A stretch of 7,258 nucleotides of DNA from an uncultured Mucispirillum sp. (GCA_937890655.1 CALADT010000146.1:1-7258); one strand, 5' to 3'. Counted from the first letter of the stretch, positions 1-6,575 are shown. The notes: a model not told the origin generated them from the sequence alone. Numbers and translations are program-made.

Positions 1-926
1 CCTATTCCTTTATATTGTCTGTTATTCATAAAATTATTCTGATTAAATGCACCAAATATTATAGATTGCATTTGACTAGTTGTAAAATACGTACTAAATA
101 GAACAGTAAGTCTATCAAAACAACCTTCGCCTTCATTATTGCATAAGCCTGCTTTTGTTTGATATAATTCTTTAGGTAACTCAATTATTGGACATATTTT
201 ATATTTATCATTAAAATATGATGGGTTATCTTTAATATATCCTTTATTTACTGTAATACCATTAAAAATATCTTCCTTGCCATCTGCATAGTGATATTTA
301 ACATTTTCATCTATTTTTAAATCAAAACCTGTTGCATTATTTTGTGCTCGTAAATCTTTTATAACTGTAATTTTATTTTTACCATTACCTAAATCTTGCA
401 TTTTTAACTTATAGAGTAAAATATAGTATTGTTGTTTAAACATATCTGGATTATATTCACCATGAGCTATTTGATGAGACACTGGTATATTCATATTTTT
501 CCAATAACCATTTGGAGTGTTATCAAACATTTTATCATAATCTAAAACATATATGGCAAGTTCAGGGTCTTTTTTTGTATGATAATATGGTCCTACATAT
601 TTTAAACCTTCTGAACAGCCTTCTGTATCACCATATTCTGTGCTACATATCTGTTCTTGTGTTTTTTTCATAAATTCGCTGTTACCTACAATATCCGTAT
701 TGCTATCGGTGTTATTATCTCCACCATTATTTTCTCCACCATTATTTTCGCCATTATTATTTTCGCCATTGTTGGTGTTATTATCGGTGTTACCATTTTC
801 ACCATTATTACCACTACCATTATCTGTGGTATTATTATTTAATTGTGGTGTGGATGATGTATCAGAGCATGCTATTACACTTATTAATAGCATGATACAT
901 ACTGATAATAAAAATTTTTTTTTCAT
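1..926 (-). CDS. Asn-rich surface lipoprotein of unknown function (C-terminus beyond window)
   Basis: Reading the - strand from the ATG at 926-924 gives 308 codons with no stop before the window edge, so the gene is partial at its 3' end. The N-terminus has a basic start (MKKK), a hydrophobic core and a lipobox V17-I18-A19-C20, so the product should be a lipid-anchored lipoprotein exported by Sec and cleaved before C20. Residues about 30-78 form a low-complexity Asn/Gly/Glu/Asp/Thr linker that would hold the rest away from the membrane. The following region, from about residue 80, is non-repetitive and rich in Tyr, Asp and Lys, with cysteines at 94, 104, 245, 262 and 269 that could form disulfides outside the cytoplasm. 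An AGGAG-like site (GGAG at 937-934) lies 7 bases before the ATG and supports the start. I recognise no domain. Codon use is AT-rich like its neighbours. The gene is transcribed away from the rpmE operon and looks like an independent unit. Confidence 0.88.
   Translation of the reverse strand, partial: MKKKFLLSVCIMLLISVIACSDTSSTPQLNNNTTDNGSGNNGENGNTDNNTNNGENNNGENNGGENNGGDNNTDSNTDIVGNSEFMKKTQEQICSTEYGDTEGCSEGLKYVGPYYHTKKDPELAIYVLDYDKMFDNTPNGYWKNMNIPVSHQIAHGEYNPDMFKQQYYILLYKLKMQDLGNGKNKITVIKDLRAQNNATGFDLKIDENVKYHYADGKEDIFNGITVNKGYIKDNPSYFNDKYKICPIIELPKELYQTKAGLCNNEGEGCFDRLTVLFSTYFTTSQMQSIIFGAFNQNNFMNNRQYKGI
705..785. repeat. Short in-frame tandem repeats encoding the lipoprotein linker
   Basis: Three adjacent 15-base units start at 721, 736 and 751. 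The first two differ only in the last base, and the third differs by a small substitution. On the - strand they encode variants of a five-residue Gly-Glu-Asn-Asn unit. A 12-base exact direct repeat (ggtgttattatc) occurs at 708-719 and 774-785 and encodes Asp-Asn-Asn-Thr. Because the unit is a multiple of three, gain or loss of copies would change linker length without breaking the reading frame. Confidence 0.75.
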
Positions 927-956
927 AAAAAAACTCCTTTTAAATTTTATATAGTT

Positions 957-981
957 ATTATATATATAGGGGAAATGTCAA
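957..981 (-). promoter_or_regulatory. Candidate sigma70-type promoter for the lipoprotein gene
   Basis: On the - strand an exact TTGACA lies at 981-976. Downstream is a TATA-rich run. An exact TATAAT sits at 962-957 but with only a 13-base spacer. TAATAA at 960-955 gives a 15-base spacer, and TATAAA at 951-946 gives 24. The -35 match is good and close to the gene, but no -10 has the ideal 17-base spacing, so the exact -10 is uncertain. Confidence 0.4.
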
Positions 982-1060
982 TATAATTTTTATATTTATT
1001 TATAAATCAATTATATATAAATAACATTTATTCCACCTTATTATTCTTTTAAAACATATA

Positions 1061-1080
1061 AATGACAAATAATGACGTAT
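1061..1080. repeat. Pair of adjacent 10-base near-direct repeats
   Basis: AATGACAAAT (1061-1070) is followed directly by AATGACGTAT (1071-1080), 8 of 10 identical. The spacing of 10 bases, about one helical turn, is what a regulator binding side by side might use, but two copies in AT-rich DNA can also arise by chance. It sits roughly midway between the divergent genes. Confidence 0.3.
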
Positions 1081-1238
1081 TATATTTTTTTATATAATTT
1101 ATATAAATTTGAAATAAATATTTATTTTATTTGTATATATTTTAGAATTAGTTTTTAAATAATCAAAAATCAGAACATAAAAATAATATAAATAATAAAA
1201 TTTATAAAATAATTTAAAAAAATAACTTGTAATTTATA

Positions 1239-1265
1239 TTGTTTTGTGTTAGATTTTTTTACAAT
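1239..1265 (+). promoter_or_regulatory. Candidate promoter for rpmE
   Basis: A TTGTTT (1239-1244) and TACAAT (1260-1265) pair with a 15-base spacer would start transcription near 1272 and give a leader of about 50 bases. An alternative is TTGTAA (1227-1232) with TTAGAT (1249-1254), spacer 16. Neither is a strong consensus match. The choice of this region rests mainly on its position just upstream of the less AT-rich leader. Confidence 0.35.
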
Positions 1266-1279
1266 TTTGTAAGGACTAA

Positions 1280-1296
1280 GACGGTCAGAACCCGTC
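1280..1296 (+). promoter_or_regulatory. Small hairpin in the rpmE 5' leader
   Basis: GACGG (1280-1284) and CCGTC (1292-1296) can pair perfectly around the 7-base loop TCAGAAC. It is the only GC-rich structure in a very AT-rich upstream region and ends about 10 bases before the AAGGAG ribosome binding site (1307-1312). L31 genes in several bacterial groups are known to carry autoregulatory leader structures bound by L31. A similar role here is inference from position, and a five-pair stem is modest evidence. Confidence 0.4.
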
Positions 1297-1320
1297 AATA
1301 TATATTAAGGAGCCCTAAAA

Positions 1321-1554
1321 ATGAGAGAAGGAATTCACCCAGATTACCATGAAGTAGTATTTAAATGTGCTTGTGGTGCAGAGCACAAAACTCGTTCTAC
1401 TACTACTAAAACATCTATTGCTATTTGTTCTAACTGCCACCCATTCTACACAGGTAAACAAAAATTTGTTGATACTGCTGGTAGAGTTGAAAAATTTATG
1501 CGTAAATACGCTCAAGCAGAACAAAAACAAACTGAAAAAAAAGGTAAAAAATAA
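1321..1554 (+). CDS. rpmE: 50S ribosomal protein L31 (zinc-binding type)
   Basis: The 77-residue product matches ribosomal protein L31 of the large subunit, which helps bridge the two subunits. It opens with the family signature MREGIHPDYHEV and keeps the HPFYTGKQK block (residues 40-48) and the following V-D-T-A-G-R-V segment. The cysteines C16, C18, C36 and C39 form the CxC...CxxC set of the zinc-carrying (C+) paralogue, as opposed to the zinc-free form made under zinc starvation. The C-terminal tail (about 63-77) is Lys/Gln/Glu-rich and somewhat longer than in many homologues. AAGGAG at 1307-1312 lies 8 bases before the ATG, a strong ribosome binding site that fits high expression. Several Arg codons are CGT, whereas neighbouring genes often use AGA. 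A terminator follows directly, so rpmE is probably mostly monocistronic. Confidence 0.97.
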   Translation: MREGIHPDYHEVVFKCACGAEHKTRSTTTKTSIAICSNCHPFYTGKQKFVDTAGRVEKFMRKYAQAEQKQTEKKGKK

Positions 1555-1568
1555 TCTTATTATAAATT

Positions 1569-1600
1569 CAGCCTGTTATTTTTTTACAGGCTGTTTTTCT
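1569..1600 (+). terminator. Intrinsic terminator after rpmE
   Basis: An 8-base perfect inverted repeat, CAGCCTGT (1569-1576) and ACAGGCTG (1586-1593), encloses a 9-base loop made almost entirely of T, followed by TTTTTCT (1594-1600). This is a textbook Rho-independent terminator 14 bases after the rpmE stop. Its T-tract ends directly at the thyX ribosome binding site (AGGT, 1601-1604), so thyX transcripts arriving from rpmE must read through it. Confidence 0.9.
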
Positions 1601-1610
1601 AGGTAGTTAT

Positions 1611-2324
1611 ATGCAGAATACAGAATTAAAAGTAGAATTATTACAGCACAATGCAGAACCAGAAAAAATTGCAGCATTAGCAGCAAAACTCTGTTATTCT
1701 GGTGCTTCCCTATGTGATTTAAAAGAAAAAGTATCTCTTGAAGAACAAACTGATTTTATACAAAAATTAATAGGTATGGGTCATTTTTCTGTATTTGAAC
1801 ATATATCTTTTTCTTTTGGTATAGAGGGAGTTTCAAGAGCTTTAACTCATCAACTTGTTAGACACCGTGTAGCAAGTTATTCTCAAAAATCTCAAAGATA
1901 TGTTAAAGCAGGCGAAAGTTTTCCTTTTATTACACCTTATACTATTAAAGATAACCCTGAAGCTGTGAAAGTTTTCAATGAAACTATGGAACAAATAGCT
2001 TTAGCTTATAATAAATTAATAGAATATAATATCCCTGCAGAAGATGCAAGATATCTTTTGCCTAACGCTTGTGAAACAAAAATTATTGTTACAATGAACG
2101 CCAGAGAATTAATGCACTTTTTTGGTTTAAGGTCATGTTTAAGAGCTCAATGGGAAATACGAGAGCTTTCTGATAAAATGCTTGCTTTATGTTATAATGT
2201 TGCCCCTGCTATTTTTGAAAAAGCAGGCCCAGGGTGTGTTAATAAAGGTTGCACCGAAGGTAAATTTACTTGTGGTAAAGCAAAAGAAGTCCGTGCCCAT
2301 ATTGCCAGCTTAAAACAATATTAG
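1611..2324 (+). CDS. thyX: Flavin-dependent thymidylate synthase
   Basis: This 237-residue protein is ThyX (EC 2.1.1.148), which makes dTMP from dUMP using methylene-tetrahydrofolate as carbon donor and FAD/NADPH for the reduction, replacing ThyA. The defining motif RHRxxSxxxxSxR is intact at residues 84-96 (RHRVASYSQKSQR). It is preceded by GHFSVFEH (57-64) and followed by the family's NARELMHFF...RAQWEIR region that shapes the dUMP and flavin site. Length is normal for the family. The C-terminus carries three cysteines at 209, 214 and 221 in a Gly/Lys-rich stretch, beyond the catalytic core. The ATG at 1611 has only a weak site (AGGT, 1601-1604, 6 bases upstream), directly behind the rpmE terminator, which suggests modest expression from read-through or an internal promoter. 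It ends in TAG. About 120 bp of AT-rich DNA separates it from the next gene. Confidence 0.97.
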   Translation: MQNTELKVELLQHNAEPEKIAALAAKLCYSGASLCDLKEKVSLEEQTDFIQKLIGMGHFSVFEHISFSFGIEGVSRALTHQLVRHRVASYSQKSQRYVKAGESFPFITPYTIKDNPEAVKVFNETMEQIALAYNKLIEYNIPAEDARYLLPNACETKIIVTMNARELMHFFGLRSCLRAQWEIRELSDKMLALCYNVAPAIFEKAGPGCVNKGCTEGKFTCGKAKEVRAHIASLKQY

Positions 2325-2446
2325 CTTCCTTTCATTAAATAATTTATTGAAGAAAAAATGGCTTTTTAATAAAAATATATTTATATTTTTTATTATTATA
2401 TTTATAGTTTTAATTATTAAGTTTTAAAAAATGTAAGGTGATATAT

Positions 2447-3379
2447 ATGAGTGAAGAAAAGAAAAATATTGGAGGGCAGGCAGTTATAGAAGGTGTTATG
2501 ATGAGAGCACCTAGCAAATTTGTTATAGCAGTTCGCCAGCCTGACGGCTCTATTGCAGTTAAAAGAGATGATATTAAATTAGATAACAATAAAATATTAA
2601 AAAAACCTATTTTACGTGGACTTATTGGCTTATATGATGCTTTAGTGCTTGGTATAAAAGCCCTAAATTTTTCAGCAGAAAAAGCTATGCCTGATGAATT
2701 TGAAAAAAATGGCAAATCTTCCAAACTAGAAACTTTTTTTAGTATGGCTTTAGGTATTGGGTTAGGTATATTACTTTTTCTATATCTACCATTACAGCTT
2801 ACTGAATTATTAAAAAAAGTTATGCCTATTGTGGAAAGCTCTTTTTTAATATTTAACTTAGTAGACGGTGTGTTAAGGATAATATTTTTTATAATTTATC
2901 TTTTAATTATATCACAACTAAAGGATATAAAACGAGTATTTTCATACCACGGTGCAGAACATAAGTGTATTTATGCTTATGAAGAAGGCAAAGATTTAAC
3001 TGTGGATAATGCAAGGCAAATGAGTAGATTTCACCCACGTTGTGGCACAAGCTTTTTATTAATTGTGTTACTTGTTTCTATTTTCGTATTTTCATTAATA
3101 CCAAAAGATTCCCACTTTTTAATTAAATTTGGTTCACGTATTCTTTTTATGCCTTTAATTGCAGGTATTAGTTATGAAATATTAAAATTAAGTGGCAAAT
3201 ATGCAAACAATATAATTGTAAAAATACTTATTGCCCCAGGATTATGGCTGCAACGAATAACCACAAAAGAACCAGATGATAGTATGCTTGAAGTGGCTAT
3301 TGTATCCATTAAAGAAGCCTTAAGAAAAGATGATGATGAAAGCTATATAAAACCTGAAAACGTGGAATATTGTAATTAA
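2447..3379 (+). CDS. DUF1385 (YqhQ-type) polytopic membrane protein
   Basis: The 310-residue product matches the DUF1385 family, known from B. subtilis YqhQ, whose biochemical role is not established. The N-terminal signature IGGQAVIEGVMMRAP (about 8-22) is followed by the KKPILRGLIGLYDALVLGIKAL-like segment. Hydrophobic spans lie near residues 97-119, 139-157, 201-218 and 231-249, placing it in the inner membrane. Conserved polar blocks are YHGAEHK (167-173) and FHPRCGTSF (195-203), so H168, E171, H172, H196 and C199 lie at or near membrane boundaries. The C-terminal tail is acidic. I chose the ATG at 2447 over an in-frame GTG at 2438, because the GTG forms part of AAGGTG (2435-2440), which sits 6 bases before this ATG and is the likely ribosome binding site. 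It is followed 17 bases later by prfA, a pairing seen in several phyla, so it probably heads the operon. A promoter in the preceding gap could not be fixed. Confidence 0.92.
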   Translation: MSEEKKNIGGQAVIEGVMMRAPSKFVIAVRQPDGSIAVKRDDIKLDNNKILKKPILRGLIGLYDALVLGIKALNFSAEKAMPDEFEKNGKSSKLETFFSMALGIGLGILLFLYLPLQLTELLKKVMPIVESSFLIFNLVDGVLRIIFFIIYLLIISQLKDIKRVFSYHGAEHKCIYAYEEGKDLTVDNARQMSRFHPRCGTSFLLIVLLVSIFVFSLIPKDSHFLIKFGSRILFMPLIAGISYEILKLSGKYANNIIVKILIAPGLWLQRITTKEPDDSMLEVAIVSIKEALRKDDDESYIKPENVEYCN

Positions 3380-3396
3380 TTTAGGAGAAATATATA

Positions 3397-4464
3397 ATGT
3401 ATGATAAGCTGGAAGAAGTAGCAAAACGATATGATGAATTAACTAATATGCTCTCAGACCCTGAAATATTAAAGGACCAGAGTTTATTCACTAAATACTC
3501 AAAAGAGCATGCAGAAAAACGTCCTATTGTTGAAACATTTTTAAAGCTAAAAGATGTAAAACAATCCCTTGAAGATGCCCATGAAATTTTAAAAGGGGAC
3601 GATAAGGATTTAAAAGAGCTTGCAGAAATGGAAATAGAAGAAGCAAAAGAAACTATTCCTAATTTAGAACACGAATTAAAATTATTACTTCTTCCAAAAG
3701 ACCCATATGCTGATAAAAATATTTATTTAGAAATAAGGGCAGGCACAGGTGGTGATGAGGCTTCCTTATTTGCTGCTAACCTTTTTAGAATGTATACTCG
3801 TTATGCAGAGCTTAAAAGGTGGAAATTTGAAATTGTTGAAATGAACGAAACAGGTGTTGGTGGTTATAAAGAGATTGTTGTTGCTATTCGTGGTAAATCA
3901 GTTTATAGCAAACTAAAATATGAAAGTGGCGGCCACAGGGTGCAACGTATTCCAGATACAGAATCTTCAGGTAGAATCCATACTTCTGCATGCACTGTTG
4001 CTGTTTTACCGGAAGCTGATGATGTGGAAGTTCAAATTGAAGCAAAAGATTTAAGGATTGATGTTTATAGGTCAGGTGGTGCAGGTGGTCAGCACGTAAA
4101 CACTACTGACTCTGCTGTTCGTATTACCCACTTGCCTACAAATATTGTTGTAACTTGTCAAGATGAAAGATCGCAGATTAAAAATAAAGAAAAAGCTATG
4201 CGTTTATTAAAATCAAGAATCTTAGAAGAAGAAATACGCAAAGCAGAAAGCGAACGTTCTGAAGAACGACGTTTACAAGTTGGTTCAGGGGATAGGTCTG
4301 AAAGAATAAGAACATATAATTTCCCACAAAACAGGCTAACAGACCATAGAATTAACTTAACTGTGTATAGCCTTGATAAAGTTATGGAAGGCGAGATTGA
4401 TGAAATCCTTGACGCTTTATCAGCTTATGACCAAGCAGAACGTTTAAAAAGTGCTGGGTTATAA
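3397..4464 (+). CDS. prfA: Peptide chain release factor 1
   Basis: RF1 recognises UAA and UAG stop codons in the ribosomal A site and triggers peptidyl-tRNA hydrolysis. The 355-residue length is typical. The N-terminal coiled region (about 1-100) leads into the core domains. The stop-codon reading tripeptide P-x-T is P186-D187-T188 within HRVQRIPDTESSGRIHTSAC, which marks RF1 and not RF2 (which has SPF). The catalytic GGQ is at 230-232 in RSGGAGGQHVNTTDSAV. Gln232 is the residue methylated by PrmC, encoded by the next gene. AGGAG at 3383-3387 lies 9 bases before the ATG. The gap to the DUF1385 gene is 17 bases and to prmC 15 bases, consistent with one transcript. There is no sign of the RF2-type programmed frameshift, as expected for RF1. 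Confidence 0.98.
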   Translation: MYDKLEEVAKRYDELTNMLSDPEILKDQSLFTKYSKEHAEKRPIVETFLKLKDVKQSLEDAHEILKGDDKDLKELAEMEIEEAKETIPNLEHELKLLLLPKDPYADKNIYLEIRAGTGGDEASLFAANLFRMYTRYAELKRWKFEIVEMNETGVGGYKEIVVAIRGKSVYSKLKYESGGHRVQRIPDTESSGRIHTSACTVAVLPEADDVEVQIEAKDLRIDVYRSGGAGGQHVNTTDSAVRITHLPTNIVVTCQDERSQIKNKEKAMRLLKSRILEEEIRKAESERSEERRLQVGSGDRSERIRTYNFPQNRLTDHRINLTVYSLDKVMEGEIDEILDALSAYDQAERLKSAGL

Positions 4465-4479
4465 TATTTTAGGTGGATT

Positions 4480-5289
4480 TTGCTTGTTAGTGAGTTTTTA
4501 AAAATAATTAATAATATGCACCTACCATTATCGCAAGGGCTTGATTTAGCTGCCTATATGCTTAATGTAGATTATAATAGTGTAAAATCATTATATAATA
4601 AAGACATTAAAAGTGAAATGGTAGAAGAAGTTATTAATAAACTTAATAGCCATACACCTACTGCTTATATTACAGGTAGAAAAGAGTTTTATGGCAGAGA
4701 GTTTTATGTAGATGAAAATGTTTTAATACCTAGAGTGGAAACTGAAATCTTAATAGAAGAAGTGTTAAAACGTTATAAAAATAAGCAAAATTTAGAAGTT
4801 ATTGATATATGTTCTGGAAGTGGTGCCATAGGGCTTACTATAATGCAGGAATTAAAACTAAAATCAATGACGCTTATAGATATTAGCCAAGAAGCTATAA
4901 ATATTAGCAAAAAAAATGCTAACCTTTTTAATATAAAAGAAAATATTGAGTATATATGTGATGATATATTACTATATACTCCTTTAAAAAAATATGATAT
5001 AGTCTTGTGTAATCCACCATATATTTCTGAAAGTGAGTATATATGTTTGGAAGAAGAAGTGAAAAAAGAACCGTATCATGCACTTGTTGCAAAAAATAAC
5101 GGTTTAGAGTTTTATGAAAATATTATTATGAAATTTTCTTTATTTTGTAAAGATAATGGTGTAATATTTTTTGAAACTGGGTTAAACCAAAAAGAAGATG
5201 TTTGCAAAATAGCTAAAAGCTGTAATTTAAATGCAGAATATATTCAAGATTATGCTTTAAATGACAGAGTTTGTATTGTTTATAAATAG
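4480..5289 (+). CDS. prmC: Release factor glutamine N5-methyltransferase
   Basis: PrmC (HemK) transfers a methyl group from S-adenosylmethionine to the glutamine of the GGQ motif of release factors, which raises termination efficiency. The N-terminal helical substrate-binding domain (about 1-80) includes YITGRKEFYGREF (63-75). The SAM-binding loop is DICSGSGAIG (109-118), where Cys replaces the more usual Gly in D-x-G-x-G-S-G. The catalytic NPPY is at 178-181, followed by the family's EPYHAL block (197-202). The length of 269 residues is close to the family norm. The likely start is TTG at 4480, with AGGTGG at 4471-4476 just upstream. The spacing is 3 bases after the full motif, or 6 after its AGG. 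The next in-frame ATG, residue 13, would cut into the N-terminal domain and has no clear ribosome binding site. The gene ends in TAG, a codon read only by RF1. Confidence 0.95.
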   Translation: MLVSEFLKIINNMHLPLSQGLDLAAYMLNVDYNSVKSLYNKDIKSEMVEEVINKLNSHTPTAYITGRKEFYGREFYVDENVLIPRVETEILIEEVLKRYKNKQNLEVIDICSGSGAIGLTIMQELKLKSMTLIDISQEAINISKKNANLFNIKENIEYICDDILLYTPLKKYDIVLCNPPYISESEYICLEEEVKKEPYHALVAKNNGLEFYENIIMKFSLFCKDNGVIFFETGLNQKEDVCKIAKSCNLNAEYIQDYALNDRVCIVYK

Positions 5290-5312
5290 TAATATTTAAT
5301 ATGAGGATGTAG

Positions 5313-6575
5313 ATGGAAAAATTAATTATTAAAAACGCAAAATCGTTACATGGAGAAGTGGTAATAAGTGGAGCAAAAAACTCATCACTTCCTATTTTAG
5401 CTGCTACAATTTTAGCAGAAGGCACATTTAATATTAGTAATATTCCTTATCTTAGGGATATTAATACTATGTTTAAACTCCTTGATAATATTGGTGTAAC
5501 ATCTATATTTAAAGATAATAAAGCAGTTATAGTAAATAATAATACAAAAGATTATGAAGCACCTTATGAGCTTGTAAAAACCATGAGAGCATCTATTGTT
5601 ATGCTTGGGCCATTACTTGCAAAAAAAGGTAAAGCAAAAGTATCACTTCCTGGAGGCTGTGCCATAGGGGAAAGGCCTGTTGATTTACACATTGCAGCCC
5701 TTGAAAAAATGGGTGCTATGATTGAAGTAAAAGACGGCTATATTTTTGCAGAATGTTCAAAACTTTTAGGCACAGAAATAGTGTTTGATAAAGTTACAGT
5801 TACAGGCACAGAAAATATTATGATGGCAGCAGTTTTAGCACATGGCACAACCATATTAAAAAATGCAGCACAAGAACCTGAAGTACAAGATTTAGCCAAC
5901 TTTTTACGTTCTATGGGTGCAGATATCCAAGGGGACGGCACTAATACAATTACCATAAAAGGCAAAGAAAGTTTACACAGTGCAGACCATGCTATTATGC
6001 CTGATAGAATAGAGGCTGGCACATTTTTATGTGCAGTAGCAGGTGTCGGTGGAGATATTACATTAAAAAAATGTCCTGTTAGTTCAATGGATGCTATTAT
6101 TGAAAAACTTCGTCTTGCTGGGCTAAATATTGCCATAATAGATGAAGAAACAATTAATGCAAAAATGGATGGCAAAATAAAAGCAGTTGATATTAAAACT
6201 GCACCATATCCGGCTTTTCCAACAGATATGCAGGCACAGTTTATGGCAGTAATGTTAAAATCTGACGGTGTGTCTGTCATTAATGAATCTATTTTTGAAA
6301 ACAGGTTTATGCATGTGCCGGAGCTTAAAAGAATGGGTGCAGATATTACATTAAATGATTCTAACGCTATTGTAAAAGGGGTAGAATCTTTTAGTGGTGC
6401 CCCTGTTATGGCTTCTGATTTAAGAGCAAGTGCCGGTTTAGTTATAGCAGGGCTTATGGCAGAAAATGAAACTTCAGTTCACAGAATATATCATCTTGAT
6501 AGAGGCTATGAAGGTTTTGAAGTAAAACTTAATAAACTAGGAGCAAACATAGTTAGAGCAAAAGATGATGAATAA
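5313..6575 (+). CDS. murA: UDP-N-acetylglucosamine 1-carboxyvinyltransferase
   Basis: MurA catalyses the first committed step of peptidoglycan synthesis in the cytoplasm, adding enolpyruvate from PEP to UDP-GlcNAc. The 420-residue protein shows the two-lobed EPSP-synthase-like fold by sequence. K22 lies in SGAKNSSLPIL, R92 in KTMRAS, and the catalytic Cys is C116 in the loop PGGCAIGERPVDLH. D305 lies in FPTDMQAQF and R397 in YHLDRGYE. All match the residues known from E. coli MurA, with an offset of at most one. The loop Cys is the residue alkylated by fosfomycin and is not replaced by Asp as in naturally resistant MurA enzymes, so the enzyme itself should be sensitive. GAGG at 5303-5306 lies 6 bases before the ATG. 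The gene starts 23 bases after prmC and its end overlaps hisG by 11 bases. Confidence 0.98.
   Translation: MEKLIIKNAKSLHGEVVISGAKNSSLPILAATILAEGTFNISNIPYLRDINTMFKLLDNIGVTSIFKDNKAVIVNNNTKDYEAPYELVKTMRASIVMLGPLLAKKGKAKVSLPGGCAIGERPVDLHIAALEKMGAMIEVKDGYIFAECSKLLGTEIVFDKVTVTGTENIMMAAVLAHGTTILKNAAQEPEVQDLANFLRSMGADIQGDGTNTITIKGKESLHSADHAIMPDRIEAGTFLCAVAGVGGDITLKKCPVSSMDAIIEKLRLAGLNIAIIDEETINAKMDGKIKAVDIKTAPYPAFPTDMQAQFMAVMLKSDGVSVINESIFENRFMHVPELKRMGADITLNDSNAIVKGVESFSGAPVMASDLRASAGLVIAGLMAENETSVHRIYHLDRGYEGFEVKLNKLGANIVRAKDDE

Larger units (their letters stand above)
927..1320. other. AT-rich divergent intergenic region
   Basis: This stretch of about 390 bases separates the lipoprotein gene from rpmE and holds no convincing open reading frame on either strand. 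It is almost entirely A and T, with runs of TATA and poly-A/T. It contains the lipoprotein ribosome binding site and promoter candidate at its left end. At its right end are the rpmE promoter candidates, leader hairpin and ribosome binding site. A pair of 10-base near-direct repeats lies at 1061-1080. No GC-rich terminator hairpin or tRNA-like fold was seen in the middle part. Confidence 0.8.

Noticed and set aside
640..954. Open + strand frame with a repetitive Leu/Ser/Pro-rich product
   Set aside because: It lies antisense to the lipoprotein gene and its repeats are just the linker repeats read in the other direction. It has no ribosome binding site and no protein-like composition.
1072..1098. 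Possible promoter with TATAAT at 1093-1098 reading towards rpmE
   Set aside because: The upstream element is poor, and exact TATAAT is expected by chance in such AT-rich DNA. It would also give a leader over 200 bases long with no structure to explain it.
1367..1606. Second + strand frame overlapping rpmE and running into the terminator
   Set aside because: It is an out-of-frame shadow of the L31 gene, and its end is formed by the terminator hairpin sequence.
2325..2446. Possible terminator or promoter between thyX and the DUF1385 gene
   Set aside because: Partial pairing such as CTTC with GAAG and A-runs with T-runs gives no stable GC-containing stem, and no -35/-10 pair has acceptable spacing. 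The gap may contain a promoter, but I cannot place it.
2438..2446. GTG at 2438 as the start of the DUF1385 protein
   Set aside because: The GTG overlaps the AAGGTG ribosome binding site that is well placed for the ATG at 2447, and it would leave itself without an upstream site.
5738..6280. 180-codon open frame on the - strand inside murA
   Set aside because: It is fully antisense to a MurA with all catalytic residues intact, lacks a convincing ribosome binding site and resembles no known family. It is a by-product of murA codon use.
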